The notes beneath the pieces were generated by a model. The model saw only the letters and a program-made list of their open reading frames with translations. It searched no databases and was not told where the DNA came from. DNA of 64,000 bases from Isoetes taiwanensis (lineage: Eukaryota > Streptophyta > Lycopodiopsida > Isoetales > Isoetaceae), in NCBI GenBank assembly GCA_021234155.1, contig JAJEKV010000011.1:14297255-14361254 (forward strand), written 5' to 3'. The translations under genes and the position numbers were made by a program. This document shows positions 36,401 to 46,299 of the stretch, piece after piece (the stretch's first letter is position 1; the number at the start of each line of letters is the position of its first letter).

Positions 36401-37220
36401 CAAGACGCTAAGGTCTGAACTGCTCCAGCAGTTCGGGGACGACCGGCTCAGACGTCAAACCGGCCGTCTCAGATTTAGTTCATGTGAATGCGTAAAAATT
36501 TACATGTGAGGCGCCTCTTAGTGCAACTTCAAAAAAAGGCAATTGAAGGAAAGATAGAAAATGACCAGGAGCACCATTATCTATTCCATACTTAAAGTAG
36601 TCACCCCTCTCCAATATAAGAATTACTCAAAAACATTTCTTCATGGTAAATCTTAGAATACATATTAAAACATTCTCTAAGCCCATATAAAATGCTGAGA
36701 CTTTTCACAAGGGACATTCCAATAATTAATTTATATCTGCAAGTCAGCTAAAAGTTTTAATTTAATCTTAAGACTCCCATACAAGAGCTTTTGGTGCAGT
36801 GGCCTTAAGGTGGCATCGGGACAATATTTCTTATTATTCATTTCACAAAACCCTACTAATCCAAATCATGTCACTGTTTAGGATAGTTTTAACATGTCAT
36901 TACTAGATTAAAAAAGCCACTATCATATGCACGAGGTTATCTCTTAGTGAAGAAACCACTATAGCATTGATACCCACCATTGATAACCACATCACAAACC
37001 ACTAATAGTCTTCATAAACCACGATTAGTGAACAAACCACTATGCTATTGAGGACCACCACTGATAACCATGTCACAAACCAATATTAGTATTGACAAAC
37101 CACTACGCCATGTGGTTTTCTTCTATCAAACAAATTCATGCATAAAACACCACATATATCATGGTTTTTAGATGATTCAGTACTGCTTAAACATAGTAGT
37201 TCATTTTTGGGGGCCTTGTG
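33404..37220. mobile_element. CACTA-like transposon with CACAAGG ends, 3.8 kb
   Basis: Perfect 17-base terminal inverted repeats CACAAGGCCCCCAAAAA (33,404-33,420) and TTTTTGGGGGCCTTGTG (37,204-37,220). Flanked by a perfect AGG target duplication (33,401-33,403; 37,221-37,223). Subterminal AAACCACTA motifs cluster at the right (about 36,950-37,110, six copies) and appear at the left as AAACCACTATAG near 33,459 and GGTGGTT/ATGGTTT near 33,530-33,590. CAC...GTG ends, a 3-bp duplication and clustered subterminal repeats are the hallmarks of the CACTA superfamily, but the terminus is CACAA and not CACTA/G. No transposase frame was found. A small MITE is nested at 36,353-36,517. Confidence 0.85.
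36353..36517. mobile_element. Small MITE, PIF/Harbinger-like, 165 bases
   Basis: Ends GGGACGCCTCACATGT and ACATGTGAGGCGCCTC, inverse to each other with two mismatches near the tip, flanked by TTA (36,350-36,352 and 36,518-36,520), the usual PIF/Harbinger target. The GC-rich interior contains two copies of GACGTCAAACCG and a small GAACTGCTCCAGCAGTTC palindrome. It is nested in the CACAAGG element. Confidence 0.65.
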
Positions 37221-37645
37221 AGGTGTTATTAGCAGTCTATCCAAGTAGTTGGGATAATTTGGCAAAACGGGCGTTTCATTTGGCTTCTGCATGGATCATT
37301 TGGTCCATTTGGAAAAGAAGGAATCTTCTCATATTCAAAGGTCTTGCTTGTTCAGATGCACAGATCCTTCTTGATGCCCAACAACGAATTGTCAAAGCCT
37401 TCAGGTGCTCATCAATTGCTAATGAGGTGAAGAGCCGTATTTGGGAGCACTATCTTCAGATTCATACTTACTTATGAGTTTTTGTTTGCTCTTCATATTG
37501 TTTAGATGTTGTATTTGAGTGGGGTGGTTTTGCTCTAGTGGACATTCTCTCCACTGAGTTATTAGTCCCCATTGTACTCTGTAACTTTCTCTGGATAATA
37601 AAGGCTCAAGTCCTTCAATTTTTTTTTTTTAATTCTTGCATTTCT

Positions 37646-38193
37646 GGAGGCCTTGCCCCAAAATGAAATAATACACCAATTATGGCTAATTGGTCTGTGT
37701 ATATTCCCATGAATTGGAATTGGATTCTTTTTCACAACTCTTAGAGTTGATTCTTCTTGCCCAAAATTATCAAGTCCATCTGCCATAGCCATCCAGCTTC
37801 CATCTCTGTGCAGATGAGTATGTTCAAATCTCAGAAAAAAGGTCCACCCAATCGGGTGGTGCCATGTCACTTTATTTTAAGGTTATTATGACCTTACGTA
37901 GGATTAAGGAATTAAATGGTCTTGTTGCTTCATATGTTCATAATACTATTCATGATCTAGACTCTGATCCTGTGACTAGATCTGCCAAGTCTTGTTTGGA
38001 AATCAACTCTAGTCTCTATTTATATTCCAAATCTTGCCCCTACATTAGAGCTTTCTCCATGTCTAGATCTCATCTTAGACAAAGATCTACGATGATTCAA
38101 CTCATGATGATTGGTGGTTGTTATCTGGGAGAAGATATTATCTCTTGCACTCATTATTAAAAGGGAAAATCATCATCGTTTGGTGGGGCATAG
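37646..38193 (+). other. Sequence between LINE and LTR copy 2
   Basis: Contains a 98-codon open frame (37,864-38,160) of unknown nature and ends in a purine-rich GGTGGGGCATAG immediately before the LTR. That would suit a polypurine tract of an LTR element whose internal DNA is otherwise unrecognisable. Confidence 0.3.
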
Positions 38194-38768
38194 TGTGACA
38201 ACCATACGGGTATAATACAAAGATGGTCATCACACGAATGAAAAAAGGTAATTATACAAATTGGATTCGAACTTGCAACTCTTTAGTTGCAAGCAACATA
38301 TCTTTGCCAATTTTTGAATTACCTATATTTGTTGTGGATATTGTCTTGCATCTGCCTCAATTGCATATAAGTTTCAAGGGGTTCTAAACCTCCCAGAACC
38401 TCGGTGGTTTTAAACCTTCCAGATGCTAGGTGCATGTGTGACACTTGGCATGATATCCATTGGAGTGGTGCAATCCTGACCATGGGTCTAAATATATATA
38501 GAGGAGTCTCATTTTTGTTAAACCATTCCAGTTCAATGCCAGTCTTAAGCGTTTTAGCTCGACCTTGTATTCTGCTCAGTTATATCAAATATATATATAG
38601 AGGAGTCTCATTTTTGTTAAACCATTCCAGTTCAATGCCAGTCTTAAGCGTTTTAGCTCGACCTTGTATTCTGCTCAGTTATATCAAATATTTCAAGCAT
38701 TTCAGCGTATTCTTTGTGTATTTCCTGTGTGTTTCCTGTGTATTTACCCCTGTTTTCGCGTAGGTTCA
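38194..38768 (+). repeat. LTR-like sequence, copy 2, with duplicated promoter segment
   Basis: Homologous to 28,488-28,926, starting TGTGACAACCATA and ending CGCGTAGGTTCA. A 99-base segment starting at the TATATATAGAGGAGTCTC box is present twice in tandem and appears identical (second box at about 38,592-38,610). Copy 1 has it once. It is preceded by a possible polypurine tract, so it is perhaps the 3' LTR of the element whose 5' LTR is copy 1. Missing matching target duplications leave that open. Confidence 0.7.
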
Positions 38769-38819
38769 TGACAAACAACTTTACACCCTTTGATGCACAA
38801 GAGTTTTCACACTTCCAAA

Positions 38820-39133
38820 TTAAAATGCCCCTTAAACCCCCTTTGGTTTGGGTGCATATTCAAACAGGGGAAACTCCGGGCATCGAGAGCCATTGGACGT
38901 GCATATTTGCAAGTTATTCCTCGATCTAAACTGTAGATAGAGATCCTCATTTGTGGGGTATGTTTGTACAAATTTTGGTATAATATATAATGAGGTTTGT
39001 GATATATTCTAAGGTTTGAGGCATGTACTACATGGTGTTAATTTTTTACATGATTTTAGAGGCTCTCGCTACTCTATGTCGCCTCACTGTGTGAATATGC
39101 ACCTAAACCAAAGGGGGTTTTAATTTGGAAGTG
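38820..39133. mobile_element. MITE with CACTTCC ends, 314 bases
   Basis: The left end CACTTCCAAATTAAAA and right end TTTTAATTTGGAAGTG are perfect inverses over 16 bases. Complementarity resumes over CCCCCTTTGGTTT...GTGCATATTC / GAATATGCAC...AAACCAAAGGGGG. Flanked by CA on both sides (38,818-38,819; 39,134-39,135). The CAC...GTG tips with a 2-bp duplication point to a CACTA-related miniature element. No gene inside. Confidence 0.72.
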
Positions 39134-39135
39134 CA

Positions 39136-40745
39136 GAATGTAATGGTTATGTTGCTAATTTTTTTTTTGGCCCTTTCAGGACCTAGAAATACTAATGTGC
39201 ATATAAGTTAATGTTCTAGATACAAATGAGCCCTATGATAAATTAAGTACAAATTATGTATACTGTTAATTACCTGGTGGTTAGCATTGTGCACATATTA
39301 GGTGCCAGTAATGATAGACTACACTTGGCATGTTTAGGTTAGCATAAGTGTACGGCTTAGATTTAGCTAGATGTAGGCAAACTTGCGGTCTACACTATAT
39401 TAGACAAGAGCCTCTTTAAATGTATTCAGCTTTTACATATTTGGAGAGCCTCATTTGGCGCACATTTCCCATGATATTCTTTGTGCATATTTTGTCTCTT
39501 TCTTCTAGTTTTATGGTCCTGAGCATGGTAGGCTTATAGCATCTGGCAGTCATGGGCTGCTGCTGTAAGATGTATGCCAAGAACTCAAAAATAACACTGG
39601 CACCATTATGCAAGGGTTCGATCAAGATCATTTCTTTAACCTTGCTATTATGATGTTGTCTTGCTGCTCTCATGATTCTCTATTTTGAAAACTTCCTGTA
39701 TACTAATGTCAACCCTTTAGATTTTCATTTTTAGTCATCCAACCAGCTGATGATTCTGCCAGATGATCATCTATTCTTGTTAATCTATTTTCATAGCTCT
39801 ATTTTTTTGGGGCAGCAAGCGCAGTTTTGTAGTAAAGGATTTTCGGAGTGGTGACAGCATTCCTTTTGCAAGATTATCAGAAAAATCAAATGTTTGATCC
39901 TTTTTTATCTCAAAAAATTTGGAATGGAAATGGCTGTGTGTTTATTTGCACACGATCCATGTATTACTTCGCATAACTTAGTTCCACGAACCCTGGAATT
40001 GAGTACTGAAATGCTCCTATTAAGTTGTGACCCCATGGATTTGACAAAAATTCTTCACAAGCAAAAACACAAAAGTGAAAATCCAAGATATCAGTTTACA
40101 TGCATAGAAGCAATTTTAGAAACAAGCAAGAACAAACAGGAAGAAGGATTCTCAGGCTGGGAGGGATCACTATAATATAACAATAGACAAATAAATAAAT
40201 ATTGAATATGTATACAGACATTAATGCTCATAGGCTGAAGCCACTTGGATGATATGTGCTTTTCCTCATTGGTTAATGGCAAATATGTCCATAGATTTAC
40301 ATCAATGGTGCTTTACGAAGCCCAACATATATACTAGTTTTTCCCTCCATGTTTAATTATTTTCTTTTGTCAATCAATTCTTCTTATATTATTGTCCATT
40401 CTTCAAATCCATGTACAAATTTCGGGAAATGGTCTTTTTTGATAACTAAGCTTTTTGACTTGCGCAAAAAAAATGTATTCCTCTTTAGCACCTCATTTTC
40501 TCTTGTTCTAGCAACGTATCTCATATTCTTCATCATCCTTTAATCTGATTTGTGACATATTTGTTGTTGCAGATGTTCTAAAAGGACGAGATATTCTTTG
40601 ATGAAAGTGTTGTGTGCAATTTGTGCAAGTTCAGGGAAAGCTAAACTATCAATCTGTTTTGTCAATCAATTGTACTTACAGAATTGCCCATTCCTCAGAT
40701 CCATAAAGGCAGCTCACTGCTGAAGTTAAAACTATAATCTAGAAA
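39136..40745. other. Non-coding stretch
   Basis: AT-rich, no recognisable gene. Frames such as 39,894-40,175 are short and featureless. Confidence 0.4.
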
Positions 40746-40749
40746 CGAT

Positions 40750-40930
40750 ATCTTTATATCCACACTTACGCATGAGTAGTTGTACTATTTGTATGTTTTG
40801 GCTCTATCTTTTTGTGTTGGATATGTGGTTGGGTAGTTTGGCTCTCGTGGACATTTTTCCGCTGAGTCTTTTGTCCCCGATGTACTCTTTTCATTCTTTT
40901 CATTTTTAGTCCCCCATGTACTCTTTTCAT
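40750..40930 (+). mobile_element. LINE 3' UTR fragment
   Basis: Similar to the 3' end of the LINE at 37,460-37,600: ACTTACGCATGAGTAGTTGT, then GGGTAGTTTGGCTCTCGTGG, ACATTTTTCCGCTGAGT and GTCCCCGATGTACTCTTTTC. The GTACTCTTTTCATTCTTT piece is repeated once just downstream (40,917-40,937). 5'-truncated, no coding part. Confidence 0.6.
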
Positions 40931-41110
40931 TCTTTCATGCATGCAGGTGATGGGAACTCAGGAGCTCCTGCCGCTAGCATTGTTCACATAATCCATGATA
41001 ACTTTTGCATTTGATCATAGACTCGCTAGATGTGCCTCCAAATTGATAGAACAAGACTAAGTTGCAACAACTTGCAACATCATCTAATGAAAGATGACAA
41101 TAGTAGCAAA

Positions 41111-41590
41111 TTATTCTAAACGAGGTGCACCCTGGACTACCTCAGTCGTCGGATATATCCATCCTATGGCCCAGATCGTATGTTGAGGCTTCTGGGTGCC
41201 TCTTGTTTCGCTTATGGTCATTTACGACTGGAGGTGCCTATGATTTTGAAATATGGAATAAAGGTTCTCCTAAGGTTTAGGAATATGATACACCGGGACT
41301 CATCTGTATATAGGTTCGCCTAAGATTTTACAATTTGAGATACGGAGACTCGAACCTCTACCAAAATAATTTGATATCTTAATAAGAATGTTTTAACCAA
41401 TGCAATGAGCAAACTAACATGCTTATTTTATATATTGAATTCTATGTTTTCTTTCTTTCTTTTTAATAATAACATATTCAATTGTTTTGGGGGTATAGTC
41501 TATGGTCTCAAGGATAGTGATTTATGTATCCATATCAAATCCCCCTGGAACCCTCTGTTATTGTGCTACATATTTATGTACAAGTTGATG
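41111..41590 (-). repeat. SINE-like repeat, copy 3, with linker segment
   Basis: Reverse-oriented relative of 31,803-32,105 (41,111-41,412), with B box GGTTCGAGTCT on the minus strand at 41,345-41,355. The ATATGTAGCACAATAA...GGATTTGATATGGAT... linker found between copies 1 and 2 follows at 41,459-41,585. The linker is therefore part of the repeat family and not chance flanking DNA. Confidence 0.7.
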
Positions 41591-43180
41591 TACACAAAAA
41601 TCTAGGGCCGACCATGCATTATTTATTATTATTTTAAAACCTAGGTATATTTAGATGTTTGGTATCTTTTATGGATCCCAAAGGGATGGCCTAGATTGCA
41701 CGATTTCCAGCATTCCTAAGTTATTCTCATTACCAATGGTCAGGATAGACATAAAGCAAGATTTAACCATAAAGTAAGATAGTGTCAAAACAAAGAGTAC
41801 CACCAAAGGTTTGGGGGAATATGTTCAATCAAGTGCTGCCTATATGGCATGACATAAAAACCTCTTCTCTGCCTCCTCCTCTTCCTCCTCCTTATTTCTT
41901 GATTTTTTTAGCCACCAAATCAAGAAGTTGGTTTTATTTGATATGGAATAGGTTCTTTCAATGGTCCATGGTGGTAGTTGATTCCATGAAATATCAAAAA
42001 ATTACCCTTCATATGGTTTAACATGTATGTGTTCTCGACAATTATAAACACATGCTTTAATGCGTCACATTTATACTATCACATTTATACTAGACTAGAC
42101 TAGATATGTTGTATTGTAATATCATATTGTATAATAGGACAAAGTATATTTGATATAAAGAAAAAAAAAGGCAAATCTATAATTCTAAGCTTTTAAATGA
42201 CATGTATATCTCCAAGTTGGTCCTATGATGGATATTGCACTATTTGTTCAACCGACAGGCAAAAATGCCACAGATGGGCATGACCAGCCGTCAAATTTAG
42301 ACCTTTGGCTACATTGGACATGAATACAAGACAAAGTATTAAAGTTAAACAAAAATTACAAACTTTGACACAAAAAATGCAAACTAATAAATGCTTCTAC
42401 AAAACACAAGCATATTACGAAAACTGGTAAATATTAGTCGGTGTTATATACCACAGGCAAAAAAGTTTTCTAGTGCCCAAAAAACGTAGTGTATTTTTAA
42501 TAAAACACTCATTTTGATTGACATCACCACCAAAATATGTCACAGATATACCCATTTCTAACACGACACCATCCAACATTTAAGACGCTTGCGAATGGTA
42601 CAACTCAAAGAGTAATAAACCAAAGTTGCACAGTATTTTCAACAGGCTCAGTTAACGTGTTAAACAGTCTGCCTGGGATGTGGTTGTGCCTCACAATAGG
42701 TAACTTTGTGTTCGTAATGGTTGTTGAGACTGTGCTCTCATTTCACTTTTAGAGATCATTAATATATAGATTGAATTAAATGCCATACTAAAAGGTTAGG
42801 TTGTTTCTAATTTTCTCCATCCCAAGCCTCTATTAGGCTTGGTAGAATGACTTGATAATCTATAAATGTCATGGGCATAATATGTATCAATTAAACATGA
42901 CTCATTCTCCTGCCAGTGTAGATGACTTACGCATTGTACTATCTATCTATATCTTTAGACGTCAGCATCTAAATCAATAGACAATATAAATTACTTTAAA
43001 AAATCTATTCTATTCTATTCTTTAAAACATATCGATATATGGTAATTTTAATATAATATTACAACAACAGTCCGTACTCTGGACCTATGTCATGTAGATT
43101 AATGAGGTATAACAAGTTATTAAGACATAGTCATACTGTGGACCTATCTCACGTAGAGATAAGGATATATATATAACATG
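41591..43180. other. Non-coding stretch
   Basis: AT-rich, no recognisable gene. A short diverged duplication (GGACCTATGTCATGTAGAT / GGACCTATCTCACGTAGAG) lies near 43,080 and 43,140. Confidence 0.4.
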
Positions 43181-43181
43181 C

Positions 43182-43481
43182 TTAACAATCAAGGCTGGTG
43201 TGGCAAATCTCATAAAGATAACGAGAAAGGTTTTCACCAGCGTATCCTTCCTTGATTATGTTGTCGCATAAGCATCTTGTACCTAAAGCCATAAGGGGAT
43301 AACAACAATCTCCACTAGAAGTTCCCACACAAGGAGATATTACGGCAATCACATCAGATGCACCACAAGAATACACAAATGTTGGGGAATCAACAGCCTC
43401 AGAGTTCACAACCAATAGTAGTAGTATCGACATTATTAGTACAATTGCCTTCACATCCATATTGTGATTGTTGAATTTCAA
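43182..43481 (-). CDS. Secreted eight-cysteine protein (nsLTP / 2S-albumin superfamily-like)
   Basis: Single-exon frame of 99 codons from ATG at 43,481. A second ATG at codon 8 starts directly before the hydrophobic segment AIVLIMSILLLLVV, which with NSEA forms a typical signal peptide. The mature part has the eight-cysteine order C...C...CC...CxC...C...C (SCGAS, SPCVG, GDCCYP, RCLCD, EICHT, and a last C before the stop). This is the pattern of plant non-specific lipid-transfer and related proteins, which form a four-disulfide helical bundle outside the cell. At about 70 mature residues it is close to type-2-like LTPs, and ligand and role cannot be told from sequence. The neighbours are repeats, and no TATA box was assigned. 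Intact frame, so probably a real gene. Confidence 0.75.
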   Translation of the reverse strand: MKFNNHNMDVKAIVLIMSILLLLVVNSEAVDSPTFVYSCGASDVIAVISPCVGTSSGDCCYPLMALGTRCLCDNIIKEGYAGENLSRYLYEICHTSLDC

Positions 43482-44059
43482 GAATGTAGGCTTTGATTCT
43501 TATACTTCGTAAATGTGTATCATGAATTCTCTATCCACACCTTTTGTGCTTGATAAATCATCTTTGTATGTGATTTGATTCGGCGCACCTTCCACATATC
43601 TTGATTGCTTTCTACTCCATTCTTGAAACAAAACGTATGACATGTGCTGGTCATTCTATCAAAATTTGACCTTTATTATGAATTTTCCTTTATTTTCTAT
43701 CCTATTCTATTCTACTCTTTCTAAATAATTATTATATTAAACTATTACATTTGTCATTTAACATAGAATGTCTATTTTTACCTTTGTAAGGGAAGGAAAT
43801 GCTTCCACAAAATCAACAATATCTCCAAGGGGTTACGATGGTTCTACAATGGGTGTAAGTGGAGGAGTGACAGTAAACTAGAGGGGTTCATGTATCTCTT
43901 GAGTAGTTTCTTTCTATGTATCTCCTACGATCGCATGTACATGCGCTTTATCTTTGCCCTTGGAGGCACATTGATCATTGATGTTTGCGTGGCTTGGCTT
44001 GGTTACACCTAACTCCACAATGGAGAACATCCTCCTTATTTCCCACCCGTTTAAAAGTT

Positions 44060-45599
44060 TTAAGTAAAATAGGTTCCACTTTTCATAGTCACACCTTTGG
44101 GGATCAGTGTATTTGCTGGAATAGCAACATAAATTCTAGGCCCTAACAAGCCTAGTGGCAGGTGCTCAATTTCAAACCAGCATGGGATTTTGATAGTAGA
44201 AAGGTAACTAGGAGAGAAGCCTGGCGTGTAAAATCGGTATAAAATAAAGCCTCCTGCAAAAGGGTCTGTTTCACGGGCAATTAATCTGTCCACAGCTGCT
44301 TCACACACAAATATAATGAGGAAAAAGTTATTGCCCAGCCTTTAATGATTGGCATTGGGGCAAATCTAACATCTTCAAGTGTGTTGATAGCCATGTACTT
44401 AATCTGCACAAATCCAGAAAGCCCCCAGCAAAACAATCCTACAACTGAGCACGAGATCAAGCACTTTTTGTGCATCTCATGATCAATTTCTGCCACTGGA
44501 AAATTATCTTCTACCTCCACGTTAGTGCCAGTGACCATTTCAGGCTAAGTATTCTTAATTGCTATTGTTAGGTTCTAAATGAGACTCCTCTAGTGCTTGA
44601 AGTGCCTCTGTAACTCTTGTGCTTCTATTAATATCTTGAATTTGGTTCTAAATCCACTCTGAAAATCTCAGCTTATTCACTATTCTTGCTGAGTTTATTC
44701 CTTTCCAAGCTGAAACTTTTGGATGAAGCCCACCACTTTGTGCTATCTTCTCTCAACTAGCATCAATCCTCTCAGTTTGATGCTCTGTCCTCACATTCTT
44801 TCCCCTTTTTTTCTAAAGACTTATGACCAGGATGTTTCTCTAGATTAATTACCACACTAGATGTTTGTTTCTAAGTAGGCTCTTCCGCATCATTTTGTGT
44901 GCCAAGACTTTTCTGATTTTTGACTTCCATATCTACCATTTCAGAATTTTGCTTCCTAGTATGAAGAGCTGAATCATCTAAGTTAAAAGAGAACTTACAT
45001 GTGACGCTTTTTTGATATCCCCTTTGTGCTTTATTGACTTCATTGGATCCTTATTATCTTGTGCTAGTATTGAGTCTACTAGTGCAGCAAATTTCTGCCT
45101 CAGCTTTGCCAGCTTGTTATCAACTAACTCTTTCTTTGCTTCCTGTTCTCTCTCCTTTGCATTCTTCATTATATCTTCCATCATAGAATTTGTTAGATCT
45201 ACTGCCACAAGGTTAAGATCAACAAAAATTTGCTTTGTAACTGTGTTGTACCCAAAATCTATCTTTCCAACCCCCTACAAGACAAATTTTACTCCACAAC
45301 ATTTATGCATTGATTTGAAGCCTTGTCTGCTCTTTCTGCTGATTTAGGAAGACTTTGGATCCCTGATTGCTCTATTCTGGTGTGTTTAAAGACCTAATCG
45401 AGTCTTGGTCTAGAGCTGGGACCTTACTTCCATTGCTTTCATCTGCCTGAATACCGGCTGAGCTCCTCCAAAATTGGGGCTTTTGTCCCGAAGTTGTCTG
45501 TTGTGATGTAGAACGGAATGGGCTCAGCCATTCTTGCTCCACTGACTGGCAGAATCCGAGAGTGTCGTGTACCAAATTTTGCAAGTCAGGGGGAAGCAA
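44060..45599 (-). mobile_element. Degenerate LINE ORF1 (DUF4283-like)
   Basis: Minus-strand pieces in order: a Q/S-rich N-terminus (45,599-45,372), a charged coiled-coil stretch MEDIMKNAKEREQEAKKE (45,208-44,978), then two overlapping frames (44,538-44,281 and 44,308-44,060). The last two together give FVQIKYMAINTLEDVRFAPMP, RLIARETDPFAGGFILYRFYTPGF and IPCWFEIEHLPLGLLG. The last strings follow the layout of the DUF4283-type domain of plant LINE ORF1 proteins (an FF/AGG strand, a W/YTPxF turn, then IPxWxxIxxLPL). Frames are broken and no ORF2 follows, so it is a dead fragment. I infer the family from the motif order. Confidence 0.65.
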
Positions 45600-45625
45600 G
45601 AATGGCTGAATCCATTCTGTTCTAT
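45511..45625. repeat. Imperfect fold-back sequence
   Basis: AGAACGGAATGGGCTCAGCC and the following ATTCTTGCTCC (45,511-45,541) are inverted at 45,592-45,625 (GGAAGCAAGAATGGCTGA then ATCCATTCTGTTCT), with about 50 bases between. The arms match at roughly 28 of 31 positions. It overlaps the start of the LINE ORF1 remnant, so it could be an insertion or a snap-back duplication. Confidence 0.6.
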
Positions 45626-46289
45626 GACATCAACGTAAGCTGCTTATCGGATTCTACAGGTTTGTTGAGGCAATTTGTCATTCTACTTAAGAATGAATCA
45701 AGTAATGGATGGAATGCTCATCCACTTACCTTGACAATATATTGTGGGCGGGCTTGGAGCCACCTAAAGGCCCACGTCGATCAACACTTGATGCCATCGT
45801 TGCTATCCGAGTAGTCACTCGAGTCGCCACTACAAGGTGCGCCACGTCCACCATCATCTGCTAATATTATTCCAAGCAATAGCCATTATGTCATAGCATG
45901 CAATGTTAACCTTGAGTATTAGAGGTTGGGCTAGGAACCAAGTAGATAGACTGAACGGACTCAAATCATGGCTTTTATAAAGAAGCACATAACTTTTTTT
46001 GTGCTCTAATGGCAATTTGTTATATGGATTAGAAGGCATCCAATCTATCACACTATTCTCCCCCAAGGTTGAGGTGGCAATTGGCATACATTAAACCTTT
46101 TATCTTGGGCAATTGTTGATTTGGGTTGGGATAACATAAGGTTTTGGAAGGTTGGGGCAAGTATTCGTATGGCTAAAGAGTATTATTCTGACGTCAGAAA
46201 TTAGGCTTTGGGATGGCTATGGTCGGTCTGGCTAGGTCAAAGGATTTTCATTTTTAGAAGCGTTGTTGTGGTGATGGGTTCGTGGGCGC
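45626..46289. other. Non-coding stretch upstream of the Rep-like gene
   Basis: No gene recognised. A perfect palindrome TCTGACGTCAGA lies at about 46,187-46,198, roughly 100 bases before the putative first exon of the Rep-like gene. It contains a TGACGTCA (CRE/bZIP-type) core. Confidence 0.35.
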
Positions 46290-46299
46290 GTGGACGCGA

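Larger units (their letters stand above)
32917..37628 (+). mobile_element. 5'-truncated LINE, interrupted by another transposon
   Basis: Flanked by a perfect 17-bp target duplication TTAATTCTTGCATTTCT (32,900-32,916 and 37,629-37,645). The left part (32,917-33,403) encodes the zinc-binding region after the reverse transcriptase: WKWVWDKLLHPKVSVLWW and CPLCAQRDETIEHCFFLC. Its upstream end lies in a different frame, so one indel is present. The right part (37,224-37,628) encodes the LINE C-terminus (ASAWIIWSIWKRRN) and the 3' UTR with ACTCTGTAACTTTCT and AATAAAGG. Without the inserted 3.8 kb element and one AGG, the frame is continuous. The tail on the sense strand is a run of T rather than A. 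Confidence 0.88.

Noticed and set aside
28488-38768. One complete LTR retrotransposon between the two LTR copies
   Set aside because: No matching target duplications, no recognisable gag-pol inside, and the LTRs are well diverged. It is kept as a possibility only.
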